DNA of 64,000 bases from TMED23 sp964566055 (GCA_964566055.1 CAZMHI010000013.1:17092-81091), one strand, 5' to 3'; shown: positions 8,908 through 18,465, counted from the stretch's first letter. Notes: generated from the letters alone by a model not told the origin. Numbers and translations: made by a program.

Positions 8908-9374
8908 TGGATAGCGAGGCGAATACGACAGAGGATGCCATCATCGACATTGAAAAAATTGTCGAGATGATCCCGCATCGATACCCGTTTTTGATGATTG
9001 ACCGGGTGAGCGATTTGGTGCCAGAAATAAGCGCTGTCGGACATAAAAATGTAACTGTTAACGAACCGCATTTTCAGGGCCACTTTCCAACCAAACCGAT
9101 AATGCCAGGAGTGCTAATTATTGAAGCCATGGCGCAAACATCGGCGGTGCTGGTTGTTCACACCTTAGGGGATGATACTGAAGGCAAGCTGGTCTATTTT
9201 ATGTCAGTTGAAAATGCTAAATTCAGGCGGCCGGTTCAGCCTGGCGATGTTTTAAAAATTTATGTTACGACAAAGCAGCACCGGAAAGCCGTATGGAAAT
9301 TTGATGGCGTCGCGAAAGTGGATGAGCAAGTTGTTGCCGAGGCCACTTTTACAGCGATGATTATGGATCAATGA
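8907..9374 (+). CDS. fabZ: 3-hydroxyacyl-ACP dehydratase
   Basis: Dehydrates 3-hydroxyacyl-ACP in fatty acid elongation and competes with LpxA/LpxD for the same acyl-ACP pool, which explains its place between them. Hot-dog fold. The catalytic His is H59 in HFQGHFP and the Glu is E73 in LIIEAMAQ; HRYPFLMIDRV is conserved near the N-terminus. It has 155 residues. It overlaps lpxD by one base and lpxA by four (ATGA), so translation is coupled both ways. Confidence 0.97.
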   Translation: MDSEANTTEDAIIDIEKIVEMIPHRYPFLMIDRVSDLVPEISAVGHKNVTVNEPHFQGHFPTKPIMPGVLIIEAMAQTSAVLVVHTLGDDTEGKLVYFMSVENAKFRRPVQPGDVLKIYVTTKQHRKAVWKFDGVAKVDEQVVAEATFTAMIMDQ

Positions 9375-10171
9375 GTAAAATACATGAAACAGCCATTATC
9401 GAGGATGGCGCTCAGATCGGCCAGGATGTTGTCATTGGGCCATATTGTTGTATCGGCCCAGAAGTGAAGCTGGGGGATGGTGTAAAATTTGAGTCTCATG
9501 TCGTTGCCTCCGGCATAACGTCAATCGGTCAAGGAACTCATATTTTTCCGTTTGCCTCAATCGGCACACAGCCCCAAGATCTTAAGTATCATGGCGAGAT
9601 ATCTCGCTTGGAAATTGGTGCCAACAATGTCATTCGCGAACACGTAACCATGAACCCGGGCACAGAAGGCGGCGGTCTATTGACCAAGGTTGGTGACAAT
9701 TGCCTGTTTATGATGGCGTCTCATGTCGCCCATGACTGCTTGATCGGCGACAGTGTCATTATGGTGAACAATGCGACTTTGGGCGGTCATGTGGAAATCG
9801 GCGAATTTGCTATTGTTGGCGGACTTTCAGCTGTTCATCAGTTTGTCCGGATAGGCCGCCATGCCATGATTGGTGGGATGTCTGGTGTCGAGAACGATGT
9901 TATTCCCTATGGTTCTGTGGTCGGCAACCGGGCGCATCTATCAGGTTTAAATCTCGTTGGGCTTAAACGGCGTAATTTCTCGCGTGACGTCATTCATGAT
10001 CTGCGCCGGGCCTATCGCCTATTATTTTCACAGGAAGGCACGCAAACCGAAAGATTGGCCGACGTCGCTGAGCTTTTCTCCAGCATCGAACCCGTGATGG
10101 AAATTTTGGACTTTATGAACGAAGATTCCAGTCGCGCCATTTGCCAGCCTTTATTAGAGGATGCAGCCTAA
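9371..10171 (+). CDS. lpxA: UDP-N-acetylglucosamine O-acyltransferase
   Basis: First step of lipid A synthesis: transfers a 3-hydroxyacyl chain from ACP to UDP-GlcNAc. It is a left-handed beta helix of hexapeptide repeats. The catalytic His is H121 in ASHVAHDC, and the C-terminal helical domain begins near RRNFSRDVIHDLRRAYR. It has 266 residues. It overlaps the next gene by 11 bases. Confidence 0.97.
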   Translation: MSKIHETAIIEDGAQIGQDVVIGPYCCIGPEVKLGDGVKFESHVVASGITSIGQGTHIFPFASIGTQPQDLKYHGEISRLEIGANNVIREHVTMNPGTEGGGLLTKVGDNCLFMMASHVAHDCLIGDSVIMVNNATLGGHVEIGEFAIVGGLSAVHQFVRIGRHAMIGGMSGVENDVIPYGSVVGNRAHLSGLNLVGLKRRNFSRDVIHDLRRAYRLLFSQEGTQTERLADVAELFSSIEPVMEILDFMNEDSSRAICQPLLEDAA

Positions 10172-12164
10172 GCTCGGCATCATTGCCGGCGGTGGAAGTC
10201 TGCCGCGGCGGATAATTGATATCTGCCGTGCGTCGGGGCGCGAATTCTATGTCATCGCCGTTGAGGGTCACGCCCGCCCGGAACAACTTGAAGATACTCC
10301 GCATAGTTGGATCAGAATAGGCACAGCAGGAAGCGGCTTGAATATTCTTAAACAAGAGAATGTCAAAGAGCTTGTGATGATTGGCGATGTCAAAATGCCA
10401 TCACTCAAAGATTTACGCCCCGACATGAGAACGGCTAAGTTCTTCGCCAAATTTGGCACCAGGGCGTTAGGTGACAACAGTTTACTGTCAGCGGCGGCGG
10501 CCGAACTTGAGGCTGAAGGCTTTAGCGTTGTTGGCGTTGACGAAATACTGAATGATTTGTTGGCGCCGGAAGGTGTGCTTGGAGAAATCGCCGTTGGAGA
10601 AGAGATTGCCGAGGATATTGAGTTTGGACTTGCCGCTGCCCTTGATTTAGGACGGCGGGACATCGGCCAAGCGGTTATTGTAAAATCTGGTCAAGTTATC
10701 ATTGATGAAGATAAAGCTGGAACGGCTGAAATGATTAGCCGTAGTCGTACGTGCATACCTGACGGTCAGGGCGGTATTCTTGTTAAAATTAAAAAGCCGG
10801 GGCAAGACCGGCGCATGGATTTGCCGACCATTGGCACTGATACGATTGCACAGGCACGCGATGCCGGCTTATCAGGTATCGTCATTCAGGCGGAGGAGAC
10901 CATAATCGTCGATCTCGCTGACGTCGTAGAAGCCGCCAATAGCGCTGGTATATTCATACAAGCTGTTCGGCTGGATGAGGACAATGCTGCGAGCCTTCCC
11001 GAAATCTACCTAATCGCTGGAGAGCCTTCTGGCGATCACCTGGGCGCACGTTTAATGGCCGCTCTCAAATCCCAAACGAGTGATCAGGTAAGATTTAGCG
11101 GCATCGGTGGCCCTGAAATGGCCAAGCAAGGGCTCTCCAGTCTATTCCCAATGTCGGAGCTAACGGTCATGGGATTGGCGGAAGTGTTGCCTCGATTGCC
11201 GAACCTCCTGCGGCGAATTGGTGAGACGGCAAAGCATATATTGAACACCAAACCCGATGTTGTGGTTACCATTGATGCGCCGGATTTCTCACTGCGGGTG
11301 GCTAAAAAAATACACGGTAAGTCGATCCCGTTGGTGCATTACGTTGCGCCTTCAGTATGGGCCTGGAAGCCGGGCAGGGCGAAGAAAATTGCGCCAGTTC
11401 TTGATCATCTGATGACCTTGCTGCCCTTCGAGCCGCCTTATTTTGAAAAAGAAGGGCTCGCCAGTACTTTTGTCGGTCATTCTATACTTGAAAGTGATGC
11501 AGCCAATGGTGATGGCGCAGGATTTCGCGCCCGACACGATATCGAGCCGACTGCAAAAGTTTTATGCGTTCTGCCGGGTAGCCGTCAGAGCGAAGTTAAG
11601 TTTCTTTTACCGGTTCTTCTTGAGACAATTAAACATTTAGATCGCTCAAATCTGCGGATTATTCTGCCAGCGGTTGTGACGGTCGAAGCAACCATTAAGC
11701 AGGCGATTGCAAGCTGGCCGGCGGAAATCTCAAAACTGCTGACAATTGTTACAGGGGACGAAGAGAAAATTGATGCCTTTGCGGCTTCGGATGCCGCCAT
11801 TGCCGCCTCTGGTACTGTCGCCCTTGAACTAGCTTTGGCGCGGGTGCCTTATGTGACGATATATAAATTTAATGCACTAACTGCGATTATTGCACGACGA
11901 CTGGTTAAAACGCCTTTCGCTAATATCATTAATGTACTGCTTGATCAGGAAGCCGTGCCTGAGCTTATTCAGGAAAGGTGCCGGGGCGATATTATCGCTT
12001 CTCACGTTGCAAAATTTTTATCGGCGGACGATAGTGCAGAAATTCAAGTGGCGTCCTTCGATAAAGCCATCTCGAGGTTGCAGGATGGTGATCACAAGCC
12101 AAGTGAAAGAGCGGCCAAGGTTGTGCTTGACGTCATAGCCCAGCGGGCAAAACTTACCAACTAA
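10161..12164 (+). CDS. lpxI-lpxB: LpxI-LpxB fusion: UDP-2,3-diacylglucosamine hydrolase / lipid A disaccharide synthase
   Basis: One uninterrupted 667-residue frame carries two consecutive lipid A enzymes. Residues 1-270 are LpxI (DUF1009): GIIAGGGSLPRRIID at the start, MIGDVKMPSL, and the C-terminal domain with MDLPTIGTDTI and AEETIIVDLADVV; this domain makes lipid X from UDP-diacylglucosamine. A linker of about 9 residues (LDEDNAASL) leads to LpxB from about 280, with YLIAGEPSGDHLGARLM, IDAPDFSLRVAKK, HYVAPSVWAWKPGRAKK and LPGSRQSEV; this domain joins lipid X to UDP-diacylglucosamine. No stop or initiation codon lies at the junction. These are normally separate adjacent genes in alphaproteobacteria, so an ancestral stop was probably lost. 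The domain calls are firm; activity of the fused form is inferred. Confidence 0.93.
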   Translation: MQPKLGIIAGGGSLPRRIIDICRASGREFYVIAVEGHARPEQLEDTPHSWIRIGTAGSGLNILKQENVKELVMIGDVKMPSLKDLRPDMRTAKFFAKFGTRALGDNSLLSAAAAELEAEGFSVVGVDEILNDLLAPEGVLGEIAVGEEIAEDIEFGLAAALDLGRRDIGQAVIVKSGQVIIDEDKAGTAEMISRSRTCIPDGQGGILVKIKKPGQDRRMDLPTIGTDTIAQARDAGLSGIVIQAEETIIVDLADVVEAANSAGIFIQAVRLDEDNAASLPEIYLIAGEPSGDHLGARLMAALKSQTSDQVRFSGIGGPEMAKQGLSSLFPMSELTVMGLAEVLPRLPNLLRRIGETAKHILNTKPDVVVTIDAPDFSLRVAKKIHGKSIPLVHYVAPSVWAWKPGRAKKIAPVLDHLMTLLPFEPPYFEKEGLASTFVGHSILESDAANGDGAGFRARHDIEPTAKVLCVLPGSRQSEVKFLLPVLLETIKHLDRSNLRIILPAVVTVEATIKQAIASWPAEISKLLTIVTGDEEKIDAFAASDAAIAASGTVALELALARVPYVTIYKFNALTAIIARRLVKTPFANIINVLLDQEAVPELIQERCRGDIIASHVAKFLSADDSAEIQVASFDKAISRLQDGDHKPSERAAKVVLDVIAQRAKLTN

Positions 12165-12187
12165 ATCAATAGAAAATAGAGGGAAAA

Positions 12188-12595
12188 ATGAACGAATTAT
12201 CCAGTACTTTCAGACTGTTACACACCATGATCCGAGTTCAGGATTTAGACAAATCAATCGATTTCTACACGCGTTTGCTGGGTATGAATGAACTGCGCCG
12301 AACTGATTTTGAAGGCGGGCGGTTCACTTTGGCGTTTGTTGGCTATGGCGATGAGGAAAGTAATGCAGTCGTTGAATTGACCCATAACTGGGATCAGGCA
12401 GAACCTTATGAACTTGGCGATGGCTTTGGCCATCTGGCGATTGCCGTACCGGACGCTTATGCGGTCTGTGAAGCAATGGAAAAAGAAGGGGTCGAAGTAC
12501 CACGCCCGGCGGGTCCGATGAAGCATGGCACGCGCGTTATTGCCTTCATCAAAGACCCGGATGGTTACATGATTGAGTTAGTGCAACGCGACTGA
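12188..12595 (+). CDS. gloA: Lactoylglutathione lyase (glyoxalase I)
   Basis: Isomerises the methylglyoxal-glutathione hemithioacetal to S-lactoylglutathione, a detoxification step. It is a VOC-fold protein of 135 residues. The four metal ligands are apparent as H12, E63 (VVELTHNW), H82 (GFGHLAIAV) and E130 (PDGYMIEL). FYTRLLGM and IKDPDGYMIELVQ are family hallmarks. An AGAGGGAAAA ribosome site precedes the ATG. It runs convergently toward gltA with only 5 bases between the stops. Confidence 0.93.
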   Translation: MNELSSTFRLLHTMIRVQDLDKSIDFYTRLLGMNELRRTDFEGGRFTLAFVGYGDEESNAVVELTHNWDQAEPYELGDGFGHLAIAVPDAYAVCEAMEKEGVEVPRPAGPMKHGTRVIAFIKDPDGYMIELVQRD

Positions 12596-12600
12596 CTGTT

Positions 12601-13905
12601 TTAGCGCTTACCTACTTCTACATAATCGCGGCTATCTGAGCCGAGATAAAGCTGACGTGGCCGGCCGATTTTCTGCGTCGGATCTTCGATCATTTCATTC
12701 CACTGTGAAATCCAGCCAACCGTACGGGCAACCGCAAACAACACAGTAAACATTGAAACCGGAATGCCGATCGCTTTGAATATAATACCGGAATAGAAAT
12801 CGACATTGGGGTAGAGTTTACGCTCAACGAAATACTCATCTTCGAGGGCGATACGCTCCAATTCCATGGCCAGATCAAGCAGTGGTTCATCAGTGATGCC
12901 CAGCTCACTCAGCACTTCATGGCAGGATTGCTGCATAACTTTAGCGCGAGGATCAAAGTTCTTATAGACCCGGTGGCCAAAGCCCATGAGGCGGAATGGA
13001 TCATCCTTATCTTTGGCTTTTTTGACAAATTCGTTGATATTGCTGACATCACCGATTTGATTGAGCATGGTCAGCACAGCTTCATTGGCGCCGCCATGTG
13101 CCGGGCCCCAAAGTGAAGCAATGCCGGCAGCGATACAGGCAAATGGGTTAGCGCCACTCGAGCCCGCCAGGCGAACTGTCGAAGTTGAGGCATTTTGCTC
13201 ATGGTCGGCATGGAGAATAAGGATGCGATCCATCGCTTTGGAGAGTGTCGGGCTGACTTGGTAATCTTCAGCCGGTGTTGCAAACATCATGTGGAGGAAG
13301 TTTTCGGCAAATCCAAGATCATTACGAGGTGAAATGAACGGCTGGCCAACTGAATATTTAAAGGCCTGAGCGGCGATTGTAGGTACTTTGGCGATCAAGC
13401 GGTAGGACGACACCATACGGTGATGCGGATCGTTAATATCCAAACTGTCATGGTAAAAGGCGGAAAGTGCGCCAACCACGCCGCACATCACGGCCATCGG
13501 GTGGGCATCACGCCGGAAGCCATGGAAAAAGGAGTTAAACTGCTCATGCAGCATCGTGTGATGGGTAATATCATGGACGAATTTTGATTTTTCTTCTTGG
13601 TTCGGCAATTCACCGTAGAGCAGCAGGTAACAGGTCTCAAGATAGTCTGATTTTTCCGCTAATTGGTCGATTGGGTAGCCGCGATAGAGTAAAATGCCTT
13701 CGTCGCCATCAATATAGGTAATTTTAGATTCACAGCTGCCCGTTGAGGTAAAACCAGGGTCATATGTAAAACAGTCGGTATCAGCATAAAGCCGTCGAAC
13801 ATCGATGACCCGAGGGCCAACAGAGCCGTCTAAAACCGGTAACTCCCAAGAATCACCTGAGCTATTGTCGGTTAGTGTAAAGGAGTTTGTATTCTTGTCG
13901 TTCAT
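12601..13905 (-). CDS. gltA: Citrate synthase
   Basis: Condenses acetyl-CoA and oxaloacetate at the entry to the TCA cycle. It has 434 residues, the large Gram-negative hexameric type. Active-site regions seen: HADHEQNASTSTVRLAGSSG, WGPAHGGANEAV, and GFGHRVYKNFDPRA with the catalytic His; the Asp is in NVDFYSGI. A GGGGG stretch 10 bases before the ATG can serve as ribosome site. It lies downstream of gltX on the same strand with a 98-base gap that shows nothing clear. Confidence 0.97.
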   Translation of the reverse strand: MNDKNTNSFTLTDNSSGDSWELPVLDGSVGPRVIDVRRLYADTDCFTYDPGFTSTGSCESKITYIDGDEGILLYRGYPIDQLAEKSDYLETCYLLLYGELPNQEEKSKFVHDITHHTMLHEQFNSFFHGFRRDAHPMAVMCGVVGALSAFYHDSLDINDPHHRMVSSYRLIAKVPTIAAQAFKYSVGQPFISPRNDLGFAENFLHMMFATPAEDYQVSPTLSKAMDRILILHADHEQNASTSTVRLAGSSGANPFACIAAGIASLWGPAHGGANEAVLTMLNQIGDVSNINEFVKKAKDKDDPFRLMGFGHRVYKNFDPRAKVMQQSCHEVLSELGITDEPLLDLAMELERIALEDEYFVERKLYPNVDFYSGIIFKAIGIPVSMFTVLFAVARTVGWISQWNEMIEDPTQKIGRPRQLYLGSDSRDYVEVGKR

Positions 13906-14003
13906 GGTTTTTAACCCCCAAGGATTAGTGATTGTTGTGTGCCGGTTGCGGGCGGAAATATGAATTTTTTTACCGGAATGTCAAGCTAGGCTGATTAGAG
14001 TTC

Positions 14004-15407
14004 CTATAAAATAACATCGTCCAGACGCGCTAAAGTTTCATCTTTGCCAAGAATTTCCATAACCTCAAAAATGCCGGGAGAGGCATGTGAACCGCTTAAG
14101 GCGGAGCGCAACGGTTGGGCAATTTTGCCTAATCCAACCTCCTCTTTTTCGGCCACATCACGGGCAATTTGGTTAAGTGATTCATGGTCCCAGGTTTCGG
14201 AATTCGTTAATTCTGTGCTTATTTTAGCCACCATATCAAGGCCATTTTGATCCAAATTCTTGGCCGCTTTGGGCGTAATTTCGATTGGTCTTGTAGCTGC
14301 GTAAAATACAGCGTTTTCAGCTAGTTCCAGAATATTTTTAGCGCGATCCTTTAGGCTGTCCATACCCTGGATTAAGCGTATTTCAGCCTCGGCGGCAATC
14401 TTACCATCCAGTAATTTGGTGACTTCCGGCAGGATCAGTTCAACCAACCGGCCGTTATCCGCCTCGGTGATGTAATGACTGTTTAAACTTGAGAGCTTAT
14501 CCATGTCAAAACGGGAGGCACCCTTGCCGACAGCGTCCAGATCAAACCATTCAATTGCCTGTTCCTGGCTGATAATTTCATCATCGCCATGTGACCAGCC
14601 GAGGCGCAATAAATAATTATTTAAGGCCTCCGGTAAAAAACCCATGTCTCGGTAAGCTTCAACACCGAGAGCGCCATGACGTTTCGAAAGTTTGGCGCCA
14701 TCGCTGCCATGAAGCAGTGGCATGTGAGCAAAAATAGGCAGCTGCCAATCAAGTGCATTATAGATCTGAATTTGCCGAAAGGTATTTGTCAGGTGATCAT
14801 CGCCGCGGACCACGTGGGTTATGCCCATATCATGATCATCGACGACCACCGCCAGCATGTAGGTCGGTGTACCATCGGCACGCAACAAAATCATATCATC
14901 CAGCTGATTATGATTTACCGTTACGTCACCTTGGATGGCATCAGTAATACTGGTTTCACCTTCCTCCGGGGCTTTTAGCCTGACCACTGGATCGATACCG
15001 GCCGGTGCCTCAGAAGGGTCGCGATCCCGCCAAGTGCCGTCATAGAGCCGGGTGCTGCCGGCCGCCCGCGCGGTTTCCCTCATTTCTGCTAGTTCTTCCG
15101 GCGAACAGTAGCAGTGATAGGCCTTACCATCTGCCAGCAATTGGCGGGCAATCTCGGCATGGCGGTCGCGGCGTTCAAACTGAGAGTAGGCGTCGCCGTC
15201 CCAGTCCAAACCAAGCCATTTCATACCACCAAAAATTGCTTCAACTGCTTCATCAGTGGAGCGTTTTCGGTCCGTATCCTCGATGCGCAATAAGAATTCA
15301 CCACCATGGTGTTTGGCGTAAAGCCAATTAAACAGAGCAGTGCGGGCGCCGCCAATATGGAGAAAACCTGTAGGCGAGGGGGCAAAACGGGTAACGACTT
15401 TGGACAA
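14004..15407 (-). CDS. gltX: Glutamyl-tRNA synthetase
   Basis: Charges tRNA-Glu, and in many alphaproteobacteria also tRNA-Gln for later amidation (family knowledge; no gatCAB here to confirm it). Class I synthetase signatures: RFAPSPTGFLHIGGARTALF with the HIGH-type motif, and AKLSKRHGA as the KMSKS equivalent. It has 467 residues. It is transcribed away from comEC across a 138-base gap and toward gltA. Confidence 0.97.
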   Translation of the reverse strand: MSKVVTRFAPSPTGFLHIGGARTALFNWLYAKHHGGEFLLRIEDTDRKRSTDEAVEAIFGGMKWLGLDWDGDAYSQFERRDRHAEIARQLLADGKAYHCYCSPEELAEMRETARAAGSTRLYDGTWRDRDPSEAPAGIDPVVRLKAPEEGETSITDAIQGDVTVNHNQLDDMILLRADGTPTYMLAVVVDDHDMGITHVVRGDDHLTNTFRQIQIYNALDWQLPIFAHMPLLHGSDGAKLSKRHGALGVEAYRDMGFLPEALNNYLLRLGWSHGDDEIISQEQAIEWFDLDAVGKGASRFDMDKLSSLNSHYITEADNGRLVELILPEVTKLLDGKIAAEAEIRLIQGMDSLKDRAKNILELAENAVFYAATRPIEITPKAAKNLDQNGLDMVAKISTELTNSETWDHESLNQIARDVAEKEEVGLGKIAQPLRSALSGSHASPGIFEVMEILGKDETLARLDDVIL

Positions 15408-15545
15408 AACAGTTCAACCTGTTGAAAATATTGGATAAATTATCAAGAGGCGGGCAGTTTAGCGGCTCGATCCAACTCTGTCACTCTGAAAACCAGTTGG
15501 TGAAGATAAGTCGACGGATATGGGTATTAATGCTAGTAAATTAAT

Positions 15546-17657
15546 ATGGCACAACACTTAAAAATTATTTCAAATCAATTTCTCAGCGACCGTGACCGCT
15601 GGGTGCTCTGGTTGCCGGTCTGTGTTGGTCTTGGCGTGGGCGGCTATTTCAGTTTGAATGCCGAGCCGCCGGTCTGGCTGGGTATCCTCACAGTTATAGG
15701 TGCCGGATTTGTTACCTACTTGATGAAGCATAATTTTTTAATACTCTGTAGCGGCATGGCCATAATCGCTGTCGCTATCGGCTTCACCGCGGCACAATGG
15801 CGAACTCTAACAGTTGCGCATCCAGTTTTACAAAAACGCCTCGGACCCACCAGCATCAGTGGACGTATTCTGCATGTTGAAAACTTTGAAAATGGTCCGC
15901 GTGTTACGCTCGAAAAACTTCATCTGGCCTATTTACCGCCATACCAGACGCCACAAAAAGCCCGTCTTAAATTCCGCGGTAAGCAGCCTGACTTGTCGCC
16001 CGGGCAATGGATTAAAGTGCGGGGCGTGCTGACACTACCCCCGGCGCCGGTTATGCCGGGCAGCTTTGATTTTCAACGGCGCTTCTATTTCATGGAAATT
16101 GGTGCGACCGGTTTCGCTATGGGAAAGGCTGAGATACTGCAAAATTCCGCCGATGGAGCCGCTGCTCTACCAATTTCAACAATTGTCAATTTGTATATTG
16201 CAAAGCTTCGTCATGGTGTTGCCGAAAATATACGCCGTATTATTCCGGGGGCGATAGGGGGCGTCGCGGCGGCGCTGATGACGGGTGATAGAAGCGGCAT
16301 TTCAAAATCAGTGCTGGAGGCTTTCAGGCAATCGGGTTTGGCTCATTTGCTGGCTATTTCAGGTCTCCATATTGGTTTGGTGGCAGGACTTTTATTTGGC
16401 GGTATCAGGGCTACTTTAGCGCTTATTCCCGCCATTGCTCTCCGCCAGCCGATCAAGAAATGGGCGGCCTTTTTGGCCATAATAGGTGCTTTCGGCTATG
16501 CCGTAATGGCTGGCGCAACCGTGCCGACACAGCGCGCTTTCTTGATGATCAGTCTGGTGTTGCTGGCGGTGATTTTTGACCGCCAAGGCATTTCATTGCG
16601 CCTGGTTGCATGGGCGGCGCTGGTTATTCTTATAGTGAGGCCGGAAAGTTTGTTGGGCGCCAGTTTTCAACTTTCTTTTGCCGCCGTAATTGCCCTAATC
16701 GCCGCGTATGAATTCTTGAAGGAACACACCATTGATCCGGCGCGCACCGACTGGTGGCGGCGGCCGGCCCGCTATATTGCCGGCATTGCCCTAACCACGA
16801 TAATTGCCACCGCTGCAACATCACCATTTGCGATCTATCATTTTAATCAAATGGCGCAGTTTGGTTTATTTGCCAATGTACTGGCCGTGCCGGTGACAGC
16901 GCTTTGGGTGATGCCCTGGGCTATTCTTTCATTTATTTTGATGCCGTTTGGCTTGGTTGAATTAGGTTTAATCCCGATGAGCTGGGGCGTTGAACTGATT
17001 ATCGACATTGCTCAAACTGTTGCCGGCTGGAAAGGCGCTGTGGTCATTGTCCCTGCCTTACCGGTCTCGGCTCTTGTGGCCTTTGGTCTCGGCGGGCTGT
17101 GGCTTTGTTTATGGCGACAAAAATGGCGAGTGGGAGGAGTAGGCCTCGTTGCGATTGGGCTCAGCTCCGTAATTTTTGTTTCTGCTCCCGACATCGTCGT
17201 TGAGGAACGCGGCAAGCTATTTGCGGTCAAAGGGGCAAGCGGAACGTTGCATTTGTCTTCCCAGCGGGTTTCAAAATTTGCCGGTGAAACCTGGTTGCGG
17301 CGGGTCGGGCAAAGTAATCAGATCAGCCAAAATTGGCCCAAACAGGGTTTTTCGCGAGATAAATCCCTGACCTGCGACCGCTTGGGCTGTATCTATGCGC
17401 AAAAAGGCCACAAAGTTGCACTTATTACCGATTCCCAAGCCGTTCCAGAAGATTGCCGTAGCGCTGACATTATCGTTAGTGCGGTGCCGGTGCCATGGCA
17501 CTGCCCATCGGCCAAGCTGGTCATCGACTGGTTTGATTTGTGGCGCAATGGCGCCCATGCTATTTGGTTGAAGCCCGAAGGTGCAATTGTCGAGAACGTC
17601 AATGATAAAAGAGGACGCAGACCTTGGGTCTTACGTCCTCCAGAAAAGAAGAACTAA
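15546..17657 (+). CDS. comEC: ComEC/Rec2 family DNA-uptake channel protein
   Basis: Multi-pass inner-membrane protein of 703 residues. It has an N-terminal DUF4131-type soluble domain with flanking helices (about residues 15-190). The Competence domain follows, with FRQSGLAHLLAISGLHIGLVAGLL, GAFGYAVMAGATVPTQRAF and FQLSFAAVIALIAAYEFL. The C-terminal part has no HxHxDH motif, so the metallo-beta-lactamase nuclease domain of the Bacillus protein is absent or degenerate, as in many alphaproteobacterial homologues. The family imports single-stranded DNA during transformation; whether this organism is competent cannot be told. The stop lies 6 bases from the convergent lexA stop, and its last codons contain the lexA terminator. 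Confidence 0.9.
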   Translation: MAQHLKIISNQFLSDRDRWVLWLPVCVGLGVGGYFSLNAEPPVWLGILTVIGAGFVTYLMKHNFLILCSGMAIIAVAIGFTAAQWRTLTVAHPVLQKRLGPTSISGRILHVENFENGPRVTLEKLHLAYLPPYQTPQKARLKFRGKQPDLSPGQWIKVRGVLTLPPAPVMPGSFDFQRRFYFMEIGATGFAMGKAEILQNSADGAAALPISTIVNLYIAKLRHGVAENIRRIIPGAIGGVAAALMTGDRSGISKSVLEAFRQSGLAHLLAISGLHIGLVAGLLFGGIRATLALIPAIALRQPIKKWAAFLAIIGAFGYAVMAGATVPTQRAFLMISLVLLAVIFDRQGISLRLVAWAALVILIVRPESLLGASFQLSFAAVIALIAAYEFLKEHTIDPARTDWWRRPARYIAGIALTTIIATAATSPFAIYHFNQMAQFGLFANVLAVPVTALWVMPWAILSFILMPFGLVELGLIPMSWGVELIIDIAQTVAGWKGAVVIVPALPVSALVAFGLGGLWLCLWRQKWRVGGVGLVAIGLSSVIFVSAPDIVVEERGKLFAVKGASGTLHLSSQRVSKFAGETWLRRVGQSNQISQNWPKQGFSRDKSLTCDRLGCIYAQKGHKVALITDSQAVPEDCRSADIIVSAVPVPWHCPSAKLVIDWFDLWRNGAHAIWLKPEGAIVENVNDKRGRRPWVLRPPEKKN
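17607..17640 (-). terminator. Intrinsic terminator of lexA, inside the 3' end of comEC
   Basis: GAGGACG (17611-17617) pairs with CGTCCTC (17634-17640), and the inner AGACC (17619-17623) pairs with GGTCT (17627-17631) around a 3-base loop. Read on the - strand, the hairpin is followed directly by TTTT (17610-17607). On the + strand no T run follows, so it should act for lexA only. Confidence 0.7.
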
Positions 17658-17663
17658 ATCGGC

Positions 17664-18353
17664 TTAATGATAAGAGCGGATCAAGCCGACGAGTTTGCCT
17701 TGCACTTTAACTCTGTCCGGGCCGAATATCCGTGTCTCATAATCTTTGTTCGCCGGTTCCAGGGCAATCGTATCGCCTTTTTTACGTATGCGTTTGAGCG
17801 TTGCCTCACTGTCATCAACCAAAGCGACGACAATAGTACCGTTTTCAGCCGTATCACATTTCTCGATAACCACCCTATCGCCATCATGAATACCGGCTTC
17901 AATCATGGAATCTCCATCAATTTCAAGGGCATAGTGCTCACCGCGGCCCATCAGGTCAGGCGGTACGCCAATAAAGCTGGTCGGGTCGCTAATGGCTTCG
18001 ATGGGCGTACCAGCAGCAATTCTGCCCAACAAAGGAAGCTCTGCTGTATCATTGGCGGCGGAAGGCTGTGCTTCGCCATTCCCAAAATCGCCTTTAATAA
18101 CATTCGGTGCATAAGCCGGCGCGTTGGAACTTTGTGCATTTTCAGGCAGCTTGATGACTTCCAAGGCGCGGGCGCGATGGGGGAGGCGGCGGATAAATCC
18201 CCGTTCTTCCAAACCGGTGATGAGCCGGTGAATGCCGGATTTGGATTTCAAATCAAGAGCATCTTTCATTTCATCGAAAGAAGGTGACACACCAGTTTCT
18301 CGGAGACTGTGATCGATATACATAAGCAATTCATATTGTTTTTTAGTGAGCAT
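17664..18353 (-). CDS. lexA: SOS repressor LexA
   Basis: Repressor of the DNA-damage response that self-cleaves when RecA is activated. It has 229 residues. The N-terminal winged helix covers residues 1-65 (LTKKQYELLMYIDHSLRETG, then SFDEMKDALDLKSKSG). The cleavage bond is A114-G115 in GRIAAGTPIEA, Ser149 is in GDSMIEAGIHDGD and Lys187 in EATLKRI, so the protease is intact. Two GTTC-N7-GTTC type operators lie about 115-150 bases upstream, implying autoregulation. It follows moeA on the same strand after 225 bases, with its own control region. Confidence 0.97.
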   Translation of the reverse strand: MLTKKQYELLMYIDHSLRETGVSPSFDEMKDALDLKSKSGIHRLITGLEERGFIRRLPHRARALEVIKLPENAQSSNAPAYAPNVIKGDFGNGEAQPSAANDTAELPLLGRIAAGTPIEAISDPTSFIGVPPDLMGRGEHYALEIDGDSMIEAGIHDGDRVVIEKCDTAENGTIVVALVDDSEATLKRIRKKGDTIALEPANKDYETRIFGPDRVKVQGKLVGLIRSYH

Positions 18354-18465
18354 TTTGAAACTCCTGATTTTTATTGCTCTGCATCAATTCAACTTTATCG
18401 TTAGCTGTGATTTCGAGGTCAAAATCACAATATAGCCGCCTTAGTTGTGCTACCTACTAAATATA

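Noticed and set aside
17160..17657. Metallo-beta-lactamase nuclease domain in ComEC
   Set aside because: No HxHxDH metal motif can be found in the C-terminal part.
17667..18287. 206-codon open frame antisense to lexA
   Set aside because: It lies wholly opposite a fully recognisable lexA with intact catalytic residues and has no domain pattern or ribosome site of its own.
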